Positions 1 through 9,000 of a stretch of DNA of 45,300 bases are shown here, piece after piece. Positions within the stretch are counted from its first letter, which is position 1, and every line of letters begins with the position of its first letter. The notes beneath the pieces were generated by a model that was given only the letters and a program-made list of their open reading frames with translations, ran no database searches and was not told where the DNA came from. The position numbers were made by a program, and so were the translations under genes. Source of the DNA: Exilibacterium sp. Lineage in GTDB: Bacteria > Pseudomonadota > Gammaproteobacteria > Pseudomonadales > Cellvibrionaceae. Location of the stretch: assembly GCA_028280195.1 (NCBI GenBank), contig JANQMH010000091.1, forward strand, positions 1 through 45,300. The letters are read 5' to 3'.

Positions 1-1902
1 GAACAACTCCAGATAGCTGCTGGCGCGGAAGGTGCTCTCCAGTTCGAAGCCCTGCATCTCGGTCTCGTCGATATTCAGCCGCGCCCGGGTCGAGGTGACC
101 GGCGTAAATTCAAAAATCTGGGTATCGTCCGCCGTGGTATAGAAGGCCGCGGCATTGAAGCGCAGGCGGCCGTCGAGCCAGTCGGACTTGAGGCCGATTT
201 CAAAGGACTGCAGTTCCTCCGGCTCGTAGGCATCCTGAATATTGGTGGTGGCCGGCAGGCCGTCTACCGCCAGCACCAGTTGGCGGGTGCCGGGCTGGTT
301 GAAACCGCCGGCGCGATAGCCCTGGCCGTAGGAACCATAGATATTGATATGGTCCAGCGCCTGCCAGCGAAACGACAGCCGCGGCTGGAATTTGTCGTAT
401 TCAAAAGTCTGCGCCAGACCGGGAAATTCATTGAACAGCGGCACGAAGACGCGGTTGAGATTGGTCGAGACCCGTTCCTCGTCGTCATAGCGGGCGGCGA
501 CAGACAATTCCAGGCGGTCGCTGACATCGTATGACAGCTGCGCGAATACCGACCAGACTTCCGTCTCCGTCTCCAGCCATTCGTTGATCAGGACAGTCTG
601 CGGCCCTGGGTGTGGATTCTGGATGGCGCCGTCGGCGTTATCCAGGTCCAGCGCCACAAACACTTCCCGGTTCTGTTCCACGTAGGAGCCGCCCACCGAC
701 CAGCGCAGCGGCTGCTCCAGCGGCGAGGCATATCTGACCTCCACCGTCAGATCGTCTTCATTGCGCTTCTGGTAGGCGATCGACCCCGGCGCCGAGGTAT
801 AGCCGATCACGCCGAATTCATCGATGGCCTCGGGCACCAGCAGGGGGTTGCTGAAATCGACGATAAAATCCGAGCCAAGCTCATTGTTATTGTCGTTATA
901 GGCAAGGACGGTCGTGAAGGTGCCGCTGTCGGTCGCCCAGTCGGTTTTCAGTGAAACGTCCACGCGCCGCTGCGGATTGATGGAGCGGACATTATTGGAA
1001 AACGGAATGCTGGTGTCGTTGACATCGATATGCCGGGGAAACTGCGGCTGCAGTACCGGCACCTGCAAATTGAAGGCAATGGCGCTGCTGTCGACTTCAG
1101 AGTATTCCGTTACCAGGTCGAAACTGAGGTTGTCCAGCGGCTCCCAGATCAAACGGCTGCGGGCCCGCTGCTCGCGGTGGAAGTCGACGGTGCCGCCGAG
1201 AAACAGATTGTCGAATACACCGTCCCAGTCGCTGTAGGAAAGTGACAGGCGGCCGTAGAGCTGGTCCGCAATCAGCGGACCGCTGATCATGGCGTTGCTT
1301 TTTCTCTGCTTGCCGTTGCCGAAACCGGCGGCCACTTTGGCCTCGAAGACATCGGTCGGCTTCTTGGTATTGATGATAATCGCCCCACCCAGGGCGTTGC
1401 GGCCGTAGAGGGGGCTGACCGGGCCTTTTACCACCTCCAACTGCTGGATATCCACCAGCTCCCGATTGAGGGCATTGGGGTTGGGCTGCGGCACACCGTC
1501 CACCAGCAGGGCGAAGGACTGGTCGACATCGCGGGTATTGATCACCCCGCGGATAATGACCTGGGTATCGCCCGCCTCGGCCGTATCGATAAACATCACA
1601 TTGGAAACCATCTGCAGGAAGTCTTCCGGCCGCTCGATGCCGGCGTCCTGTATTTTTGCCTCGGAAAAGGCGCTGACGGCAATCGGGGCGTCCTGGATGG
1701 TTTCCTCGGCGCGGCGGGCGGTAACCACGACTTCTTCCAGAGCCTCGATACCGTCGAGTCCCTCCTGACCCTGCGCGGCCGGCACAACCAGCATAGCCGT
1801 CAGCAGGGTGTAAACCGGGGATACAGAAACCAGAGGTCTAGAAACCAGAGGCACAGAAACCAGAGGTTCGGAAGTTAAAACACAGTATTTATTCTTATTC
1901 AT
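1..1902 (-). CDS. TonB-dependent outer-membrane receptor, 5' part (3' end outside window)
   Basis: The frame is open from the ATG at 1902 to the window edge (634 codons), so the C-terminal part of the barrel is missing. GGGGAG sits just before the ATG as a ribosome site. The product has a signal peptide, a TonB-box-like stretch EEVVVTA, and a plug domain with IIRGV and YGRNALGGAIIINTKKPT, followed by beta-barrel strands. Such receptors take up siderophores, vitamins or oligosaccharides across the outer membrane using TonB energy. The substrate cannot be told from sequence alone. The n-region of the signal peptide is built from a 15-bp tandem repeat (1810-1869) read as PLVS-type pentapeptides. 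The gene diverges from a GntR regulator that may control it. The family is certain; the role is open. Confidence 0.95.
   Translation of the reverse strand, partial: MNKNKYCVLTSEPLVSVPLVSRPLVSVSPVYTLLTAMLVVPAAQGQEGLDGIEALEEVVVTARRAEETIQDAPIAVSAFSEAKIQDAGIERPEDFLQMVSNVMFIDTAEAGDTQVIIRGVINTRDVDQSFALLVDGVPQPNPNALNRELVDIQQLEVVKGPVSPLYGRNALGGAIIINTKKPTDVFEAKVAAGFGNGKQRKSNAMISGPLIADQLYGRLSLSYSDWDGVFDNLFLGGTVDFHREQRARSRLIWEPLDNLSFDLVTEYSEVDSSAIAFNLQVPVLQPQFPRHIDVNDTSIPFSNNVRSINPQRRVDVSLKTDWATDSGTFTTVLAYNDNNNELGSDFIVDFSNPLLVPEAIDEFGVIGYTSAPGSIAYQKRNEDDLTVEVRYASPLEQPLRWSVGGSYVEQNREVFVALDLDNADGAIQNPHPGPQTVLINEWLETETEVWSVFAQLSYDVSDRLELSVAARYDDEERVSTNLNRVFVPLFNEFPGLAQTFEYDKFQPRLSFRWQALDHINIYGSYGQGYRAGGFNQPGTRQLVLAVDGLPATTNIQDAYEPEELQSFEIGLKSDWLDGRLRFNAAAFYTTADDTQIFEFTPVTSTRARLNIDETEMQGFELESTFRASSYLELF
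1810..1869 (-). repeat. 15-bp tandem repeat, four copies, inside the signal peptide of the TonB receptor
   Basis: Three near-identical 15-bp units (1825-1839, 1840-1854, 1855-1869; core AGAAACCAGAGG on the + strand) follow a diverged fourth copy at 1810-1824. In the reading frame each unit gives five residues of the form xPLVS. The unit length is a multiple of three, so copy-number change keeps the frame. Confidence 0.9.
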
Positions 1903-2247
1903 GAACTCTCCCCTTACTTTTCAGGGCTTGTCAGGGCCAAAGCTGGAGAGCCTTTACTGACAGTCTGTCCATCTCCCTGTCCACCTATCTTCCTGTCTGT
2001 CTAGCTAACTAGCTAACTCCCTATGTCCCTGTCTCTCTATCTCCCTGTTTATCTCTCTCAGCGTCTATTATTTTATATATAATTTCGTATAATATATTCT
2101 ATTAAATAAAATGCAAGCAGCTTGATGGACGAATTGCAGTAAGATGTTGAAAACCGGCCGCCCAGTGGCTTACAAATCGGCATCTGCAAATCAAAACAAC
2201 CGAAAAATCATAGCTATAGAAATTACACACAGAGAAAGGAAACGACT
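1903..2247. promoter_or_regulatory. Divergent intergenic region with polypyrimidine/polypurine tract and AT-rich promoter zone
   Basis: This 345-bp gap separates the leftward TonB receptor from the rightward GntR gene. About 1960-2062 is a degenerate run of CTGTCT/TATCTCC words on the + strand, including an 8-bp direct duplication CTAGCTAA at 2001-2016. In the receptor leader it would be purine-rich, with several GGGAG words. About 2070-2115 is very AT-rich and includes TATAAT at 2088-2093. Promoters for both genes are likely here, but no clear -35/-10 pair can be chosen. Confidence 0.5.
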
Positions 2248-2958
2248 TTGGGAGTATCAGTCACAGACGCTGGCCCGGCCGGCAGCGGTGAATCGAATAC
2301 GGCGGTAAAACGGGTGTTGGACGAGGTGCTGTCCGGCTTGAGAAAAGGGCGCTATGTGCCGGGGCAGCGGCTGGTGGCCGCGGAGCTGGCCGGCAAACTG
2401 GGCATCAGCCAGATCCCGGTGCGCGAAGCCATCCACATTCTCTCCGGCAAAGGCATAGTGGAACTGATACCGCGCCGCGGCGCCCGTATCCGCGCACTGT
2501 CCACCCGCGAGTTCTTGAATGTGCTGGAGGTATGGATCGGTATCTGCCGCTTGAATTACCTGGACGCCGCCAAAGTCTTATCGGTGGCGGCCGACCGGCA
2601 AAACCTCAGTGCCCAGCTGCAATCCCTGCAGGACATTAAACAGGCCATACAGCTGGCCGGCAAAAACCGCATCGCCATCGACTTCTTCAACTCCTATGTG
2701 CAGCTGTACGATATCTGCGCCGAGATCAATGCCAACCCCTATCTAAACAGTATTCGTTCACCGCTGCCGGTGGAGCTTTACTACCGCCATGTCGCGGATT
2801 TTCTGCCGGGCCCCTACTGGGAAGAATATATCACCAATATCTCCAGTATTATCGACGCCATTGCCGCGGGCGAGCCGGCGCAGTTTACCGATATCTGGGA
2901 CAACCATATCAGTATGATCACCGATTACCTGCAGTCGGAGCTGGAAAAAAGACAATAA
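2248..2958 (+). CDS. GntR-family transcriptional regulator
   Basis: The protein has 236 residues. A winged helix-turn-helix spans about residues 20-84 (core LGISQIPVREAI), followed by an all-helical effector domain of the FadR/FCD kind. The start is TTG at 2248, with AGAGAAAGGA ahead of it. The usual FCD D..FH metal motif is changed (DFFNSY, no His at that place), so metal or ligand binding may differ from typical members. It lies 79 bp before a DUF819 membrane protein on the same strand and diverges from a TonB receptor, which makes both candidate targets. The effector is unknown. Confidence 0.9.
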   Translation: MGVSVTDAGPAGSGESNTAVKRVLDEVLSGLRKGRYVPGQRLVAAELAGKLGISQIPVREAIHILSGKGIVELIPRRGARIRALSTREFLNVLEVWIGICRLNYLDAAKVLSVAADRQNLSAQLQSLQDIKQAIQLAGKNRIAIDFFNSYVQLYDICAEINANPYLNSIRSPLPVELYYRHVADFLPGPYWEEYITNISSIIDAIAAGEPAQFTDIWDNHISMITDYLQSELEKRQ

Positions 2959-3037
2959 TGAAAACGCTTCACGCATCACGGCCGAGCAGGCTGCCCGCAG
3001 GGGCCGCCGCTACCACCCGGCTGCGCGGTCGCCGGGC

Positions 3038-4171
3038 ATGGAAAGCCTGATAAAAGCCGATCAGATCTGGCTACTGTGGGCGGCGGTCACGGCGATCGCC
3101 GCCTTTGGCCTGTGGGCCGAAACCACCGCCATCGGACTCAGAATTTCCGCTGCCGTGGTCACCATTCTCAGCGGGCTCATTCTCTCCAATACCGGCGTCA
3201 TTCCCACCAGGACCACGGTATACGATGCCATCTGGACCTATGTGCTGCCGCTTTCTATACCGCTGCTGCTGTATCAGGCGGATATCAAGCGGATTGTCCG
3301 CCAGGCGGGAAAACCCCTGCTGGGTTTCCTCTGCGGCGCCCTGGGCACGCTGGCAGGCGCGGTTGCCGGCTTTTTCATCCTGCCTCTCGGCGACCGGGCG
3401 GCGGAGCTGGCGGGTGCCTTTGCGGCCGCCTATATCGGCGGTAGCCTGAACTTCGTCGCCACGGCCAAAGCCGTGAACCTGGACTCCGGCGACTTGATAG
3501 CGGCCGGGATTGCCGCGGCCAATCTGCTGGCGTCGATATATCTGATTACTCTGTTTCTATTGCCCAATATCACGCCGCTGAAAAACTGGCTGAACCGCGG
3601 CGACACAAACCCGCGACCAGCCGCCACGGAAGCGGGCAGGGCACCGGCTGTCGTCGCCGATCCGCTGTCGATGACCTATGCACTGGCGATCAGCGCCGCT
3701 ATCTGCGCGCTGGGCTACGGGATAGAAAAAGCCGTGCGCTGGCCCGGCCTGGCGATACTATCCATTACCCTGATATCGGTGGCACTGGCAACTCTGTTCC
3801 CGGCATTCTTTCGCAAACTGCAGGTCGGCGGCCAGTTGGGCATTGTCCTGCTGCAGTTTTTTTTCGCCGCTATCGGCGCCTCGGCGAGCGTACACGCAGT
3901 GATTGCCTTTGGCCCGACCCTGCTTTATCTGGCCGGGCTGGTGCTGATCACGCACTTCACTTTCGTACTGATAGGCGCCAGACTTATGTCGTTGAATCTC
4001 TACGAGATGCTGATCGCCTCCAACGCCTGTGCCGGCGGCGCCCCCACCGCGGCGGCCATGGCCGTCAGTATGCGGCGCACGGAATTGATCCTGCCGGCGA
4101 TACTGTGCGGCACGCTCGGTTACGGGGCCGGCAATTTCCTCGGGCTGTTTACCGCCAATCTGCTGCGCTAG
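3038..4171 (+). CDS. DUF819 family integral membrane protein (putative transporter)
   Basis: The 377-residue protein is almost entirely hydrophobic, with roughly ten membrane segments. The stretches SGLILSNTGVIPT, AAYIGGSLNFVATAKA and SNACAGGAPTAAAMA are typical of DUF819 (YjcL-like) proteins, which are thought to be transporters of unproven substrate. The start ATG at 3038 gives a short polar head before the first membrane segment. The gene follows the GntR gene in the same direction and is probably regulated by it. No terminator is visible before the convergent OmpA-type gene. The family call is firm; the function is not known. Confidence 0.85.
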   Translation: MESLIKADQIWLLWAAVTAIAAFGLWAETTAIGLRISAAVVTILSGLILSNTGVIPTRTTVYDAIWTYVLPLSIPLLLYQADIKRIVRQAGKPLLGFLCGALGTLAGAVAGFFILPLGDRAAELAGAFAAAYIGGSLNFVATAKAVNLDSGDLIAAGIAAANLLASIYLITLFLLPNITPLKNWLNRGDTNPRPAATEAGRAPAVVADPLSMTYALAISAAICALGYGIEKAVRWPGLAILSITLISVALATLFPAFFRKLQVGGQLGIVLLQFFFAAIGASASVHAVIAFGPTLLYLAGLVLITHFTFVLIGARLMSLNLYEMLIASNACAGGAPTAAAMAVSMRRTELILPAILCGTLGYGAGNFLGLFTANLLR

Positions 4172-4348
4172 AACGGCACAGGCACAGATACCCGAAACGG
4201 CGTTGAACCGCGCTAATGGGGCTGCGCGGCTCGGTGGTGTTCACAGACGGATCGCGTGCGGATTGCGGTGCCCGGCACTCACTGTGACCGATAGCGGCGG
4301 CCGGCTTCCCGGCCCGGCGCGCGAAGGCAGCATGCGCACCGGCCGGCG

Positions 4349-5785
4349 CTACACCTGGGGAATCAACAAAAGATCAATACGCCGGTTTTTAACCCTGCCC
4401 TCTGCCGTTTCATTGTTGCCGATGGGACGCGACTCGCCGTAACCCACCGCGTCGATACGCCGCGACTCGCCGCTGGGCATATTGGCTATCAAGTAATCGC
4501 GCACCGCCTCGGCACGCTTTTTCGACAGCGCCAGATTGGCCTCGTCGCTGCCGAAGGAATCGGTATGCCCCTCCACCACCACGGTACCGTCGGGATACTG
4601 GCGCAGTGCCTGCTGGACTTTTTTCAGCAGGCCAAAATACCTGGAGCCTATCTGCGCACTGCCGGAATCAAAGTTCAAGCCGATGGTTCTTATCACGATA
4701 TTGCCCCCTTGCGACAATACCACCGCCTCTTTGACCGAAAACAGGCTCTCCACCTGCCGCAGGCGCTGGCGGTGCTGCTCCTGCTGCGCCAGCCGTTGCG
4801 ACTGCACGCCCAGCTTCTGTTCCAGCGCCTGCATCTCGGTTTCCAGCGCCATGATCTGGTTTTGCCTTTCGGTCAACTCGAACGATTCCTGGCGCAGGCG
4901 TTTGATACGCTCGCGTATCTCTGCTGTCGGCCGCTGCGGGCCCTCGTCAAATTCTGCGACCATGTCCAGCGCACTGGCAATTTCCACCACCGGCTGCTCC
5001 GAGCGCAAAATGAAATCCTCCGGCGAAAGCTCTTTATCGCGCAGTGAACTGACCAGATTGGCGATGTAAATGGCATGTTTGGCCTCGTACTTGGCCTGCT
5101 TGGCAAGCAGCCGCGGCTCATCGGTATCGTAGCGGCTGTCGCTGAGTTTTTTTTCCGCCTGCGCCAGCAGCGAGCGGGCCTTGCTCAGCGTCTTTGGCGC
5201 CAGGCGGTCGACCTTTGCCTTTTTGGCGCCGGCGATTATCTTGCGCGCCTCACTCAGGTAGTTGACTTTGATTGAGGACAGCTCCGCATCGAGGTAGGTA
5301 GACTCGGCGATCGCCGCGTACTTCTGCGCCTTGTTGACGCTGCCGTCTTCAAGGGCGCGGGCCGCCGTGGCAAACTGCGCTTCGGCTTTTTTCCAGTCCT
5401 CCGGCGTATGACTGTCAGCCTGGGCGGCCCTGGCATTGCTGCGCGCCTTGAGTACTTTGGTGAAGGTCACTTCCGCCAGGCGCGTGGCTTCCACGGCGGT
5501 TTTGAAGTGTGCTACGGCTTTGTCCAGATCGCGACGGATTCTCTCTATGCTCTGGCCGCGATTCAGGCGCTGCTCTGCTTTGTCATAGGCCTTGGTGGCG
5601 GCGATATAGCTCTGCGGTGCGAGGATGTCGGCGCGGGCGGATTTGGCCGCGTTGTAAACCCGGTCGGCTTCGCTGAACAGCGAGGCGCGCATGGCGGCGC
5701 TGTCGGCGGCGCCGGCAGCAGTGGCGAGAAACAACAGCACGAGCCCGACAACAGATCGCTTGAGGGTGGTTATTGTTCTAGTCAT
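4349..5785 (-). CDS. OmpA-family envelope protein with DUF4398-like repeats
   Basis: The protein has 478 residues. A signal peptide ends near AAGA (20-26). The middle has at least three related helical repeats starting APQSYIAA (56), TPEDWKKA (128) and APKTLSKA (197), as in DUF4398 proteins. A coiled coil spans about 285-350. The C-terminal OmpA peptidoglycan-binding domain (about 350-475) has EGHTDSFGS, LSKKRAEAVRDYL, GYGESRPI and VKNRRIDLLL. The ATG at 5785 is chosen because GGAG precedes it and the signal peptide begins there, although an open frame continues upstream to 5893. It lies 250 bp downstream of the MotAB-helicase operon on the same strand but is separated by repeats, so it is probably a separate unit. 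It likely links the outer membrane to peptidoglycan. Confidence 0.88.
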   Translation of the reverse strand: MTRTITTLKRSVVGLVLLFLATAAGAADSAAMRASLFSEADRVYNAAKSARADILAPQSYIAATKAYDKAEQRLNRGQSIERIRRDLDKAVAHFKTAVEATRLAEVTFTKVLKARSNARAAQADSHTPEDWKKAEAQFATAARALEDGSVNKAQKYAAIAESTYLDAELSSIKVNYLSEARKIIAGAKKAKVDRLAPKTLSKARSLLAQAEKKLSDSRYDTDEPRLLAKQAKYEAKHAIYIANLVSSLRDKELSPEDFILRSEQPVVEIASALDMVAEFDEGPQRPTAEIRERIKRLRQESFELTERQNQIMALETEMQALEQKLGVQSQRLAQQEQHRQRLRQVESLFSVKEAVVLSQGGNIVIRTIGLNFDSGSAQIGSRYFGLLKKVQQALRQYPDGTVVVEGHTDSFGSDEANLALSKKRAEAVRDYLIANMPSGESRRIDAVGYGESRPIGNNETAEGRVKNRRIDLLLIPQV

Positions 5786-5811
5786 TGCGTTATCTCCATT
5801 GCGTTGTCTCC
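5784..5811 (-). repeat. 14-bp tandem duplication at the start codon of the OmpA-type gene
   Basis: Two 14-bp units (5784-5797 and 5798-5811; ATTGCGTTATCTCC and ATTGCGTTGTCTCC on the + strand) differ at one base. The duplication carries the ribosome site, so a second GGAGA-type site lies 14 bp upstream of the first. Confidence 0.85.
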
Positions 5812-5847
5812 AGTTAATCAGCCGGAAAACCGTATCGAGCACTTCTA

Positions 5848-5902
5848 CCATAACCCTTTTGCCATAACCGTTTTGCCGCAACCATTTTGCCACAACTATA
5901 TG
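5848..5902. repeat. 14-bp tandem repeat, four copies, upstream of the OmpA-type gene
   Basis: Units at 5848-5861, 5862-5875 and 5876-5889 have the + strand form CC(A/G)(T/C)AACCnTTTTG. A fourth, decayed copy is at 5890-5902. The array lies 63-117 nt upstream of the OmpA-type start. The same unit length occurs again at 5784-5811 and 23866-23893, with unrelated sequence. Confidence 0.85.
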
Positions 5903-6033
5903 ACTTCAACGCAGGCAATATGCACGCCATAAAATGCAGATGCTACCCATAATTTCTGCTTTTTTCATCAACACAAGGCTGTTTTTGAGAACCAGTGCCT
6001 GTACAAAAATGAAAACCGCTTCACGCTTGGCAT

Positions 6034-9000
6034 CTACTGTAGCACCCCGGCATCGCACTGTTGCGCTGCGATCTCGATCTGTTCGAGCCTGTCGATCAGC
6101 GAGCGAAAGGTCTGGCTGTTCTCATCAACCAGCTCGTAGGGAAAAATGAATACCGGATCAATACCGGGCGAGGCCCGTTGCAACTGGAAAAAATAGTCCA
6201 CAATTGCCTGGCCCGACTGCGGCTGCGCGGCAAACCCCGACAAGTCCACCAGCCCCACAACCTTCCCGGCCCTGTCTTCGGCAACACCGGCCGCCAGCGC
6301 AATCAGATCGACCAGCCGCCGCGCATCGCCGACAACGATATGATTGCGAAAGTCGACCCCGCCGCTTTCAATCCCGCGGCGAATGTCATTGAGACCGCGC
6401 TTGCCGGAGTTCGCCAGAGTGAATTTCAGCAGAGCGCCCAGCAGCGACTGAGTCGCGGGAACTGCTCCCGCCGCGGCATCGACGCTATGTTGCCGCTGCC
6501 GAGTCAGCGAGCGCCATAGATAGCGGCTGATATCCGTTCTGTCGTGCTCGAGCTGCTCAAAACCGCCGTGCAGATAGTGATAAGCCTTTTTCTTCGGCCG
6601 ACTCATCAGTACATTGAGTTCGCCCTTGCGTTTATCGGCATCGTCGCCCTGCTTGAAGGCGTTGAGATTATAGCGGGTAATATCCCACAGATAAAAGATA
6701 TAGTCCCTTTCCTTGCCCTGCAGGGCGGCCCCCGCCCCGTCGAGAATATCTTCCCCGCGATTCAGCCGGGCGAGTAACTTCTGCTTGGCGAATTTGATAT
6801 AGGGCTGATTTTTGAGCAGGAAATAACACAGTGCGACATCCGTTTCCAGGTTGATACGATTGCCCGTGGCCGCCTCTATTTCCATAATCGTGTTGCCCAC
6901 GTAGTCCAGATAGCGATCGATCATTTCCGTCTCGATACCCCTGAACTTGCCGCTCCTGGGCTTTTTCGAGGGCCCGGCATCTTTCTCGCCGTAGTCGACC
7001 ACCACCGCCGGCGGCCGCTCCGGCAGGCGCCACTGCATGACTTTCAGCTCATTGTCATAGACATATCGGTTGCAGAACTCGATGACATCGGCGGGGCAGC
7101 GATAGTGTTCATCCAGCATCACCGATGCCTGCTTAATGGCTTTTACCAGGGCAAATATATGCGAGCCGCCGCCCTTGAAGCCCCGCGCCTGGGTGGAGCG
7201 CAGATGCTCGTCCAGCTCGTGATCGCTGAAAAGATAGTCATCGATGCTGGAGTCCTTTTGCAGCACTGTCTGCTTATCGTCGCCCACCACCAGCATTTTT
7301 TTGGCCCGAAACAACAGCGATACGGCATCGTCCACCCGGCACTGGGTGGCCTCATCGACGATGACCAGGTCAAAGCTCTGCTCGGTACAGGGCAGCAAAA
7401 AAGGCACCGCCTGCTTTCTCACCACCCATATCGGGAATATCTCGTAGAGCTTGTGCCTGAGTTCCTCGAACACGCTGCCGCTTTCGGCAACCGAGGAAAA
7501 CTGTTTGAGACCGTCCAGCAGCGCCAGGATACTGGTGATGCCATCGGTACCGGCGCTGCGCCTGGCGGCGCCGGCAGCGTCGATAATGGCATGCAGGTTG
7601 GCGATAAAGCGCTCTCGGACGATCCTGTCCCTCTGCTGGTACAGGTCCTGTATCTGTTCCAGATCGCCCTGGATGGAATCGCCCCGCTTGAGTCCGGCAT
7701 GCGTCCCGGCGCCCGCACGCGAGTGGATGCTGCGGTATAGCGCCAGCGCCATAGTGGGCCTGTCGCCGATGCGGATACACTCGTGAATCTCCTTCAGCAG
7801 CAGCCACAGTTGCGCAGACCAGTCGCCGGCCACCTGTAGCAGCGCGATCTGATCGCGGACCATATGCTGCAGTTTCCTGGCGGCGGCCTGCAGCGGCGAA
7901 CGAAAGGCGGTGCGAATCTTACGGGTAATGGTATTGCGGTCACCGCCCTGCGCCGCCACATCCGCGCGCATCACCGATTCCAGGTAACGGACGATTTCAT
8001 GGCGCGGGTAGTTCCTGACAATATTGTCGAAGTCCTGCTGTGTCTCCACCTTGGCGGCCATCATTGCCGAGAGCATGTTGTCGTCGTCTTGCAGCGAACG
8101 GACTTCATTGTCGAAATTCTGGCCGGGGATGCGGAAAAACTGATAGCATTCCTCCATACCTCCGGCGACCAGACTCAGGCGATTGGCAACAAAGGCGTCG
8201 ATCAACTGCCGGTGACCGCCGTTCTCCCCCAGCAGCAGGTCCAGGAACTCGAGCAGGCTTTGAATCGCGATACCGTCTTCGTGTTTTTTCGCCTGGCGCT
8301 GCTCAAACGGCAGGTCATCGCCCAGATGAGCGGCAAGCTTGGCGGAGATACCCTCGGTCAGGGCGGCGATGCGGCGGTCGAGTTCCGCAACTTTCTTTTC
8401 CGCCGCACGCCCGGCGGTAACCGTACCCGCGGCGGACTTCTGCACCCTGAATACCTTGACCAGCTCACCGATCAGTTGCTGCAGGGTTTGGTCGCCGGTC
8501 TCTACGCTGGCGACGACTTTTATGGCGCTGAGCAGTAACTCGCGGCTGCGCCGCTCAGCCGTATGGTCGCGTTCGCCGCCGAGCAAATACTGTTGCAGTT
8601 TCTCCATCAATGCTTCGATGGCCGCCTGCTGGTCGCTGACAACCAGCACGCGCTGCCCGCTGCCGATGCAGTGAATCAGCAGATTCATGATGGTGTGGGT
8701 CTTGCCGGTACCCGGCGGCCCCTCGAGCAGTACCAGATCGTGGTTTCCCAACTCTGCCAGCAGCTTGCGGGTACTGTGCGGCAAGCTGCCGGGAATCCAG
8801 GTCAACGGGGCGAAGTCGGCCCCGGCATCGCCCCCGGACTGCAGCTCGGGAGTGAGAAATTTACCCAGCAGCGAATGATAAAAACGCTTCATCGACTGGT
8901 GGGCAATCAGATGTATGCTATCCAGGTCGTGCTCGAGGGCCTGATCCAGCGGGCTCTGCAGCTTCGGCGCCCGATACAGGCAGACACTCTGCAGATCGCA

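Noticed and set aside
2957-6026. Shared word ATGAAAAC(C)GCTTCACGC at about 2960 and 6009
   Set aside because: Only two copies, one with an extra base, unrelated flanks and no gene at either site; chance or very old similarity.
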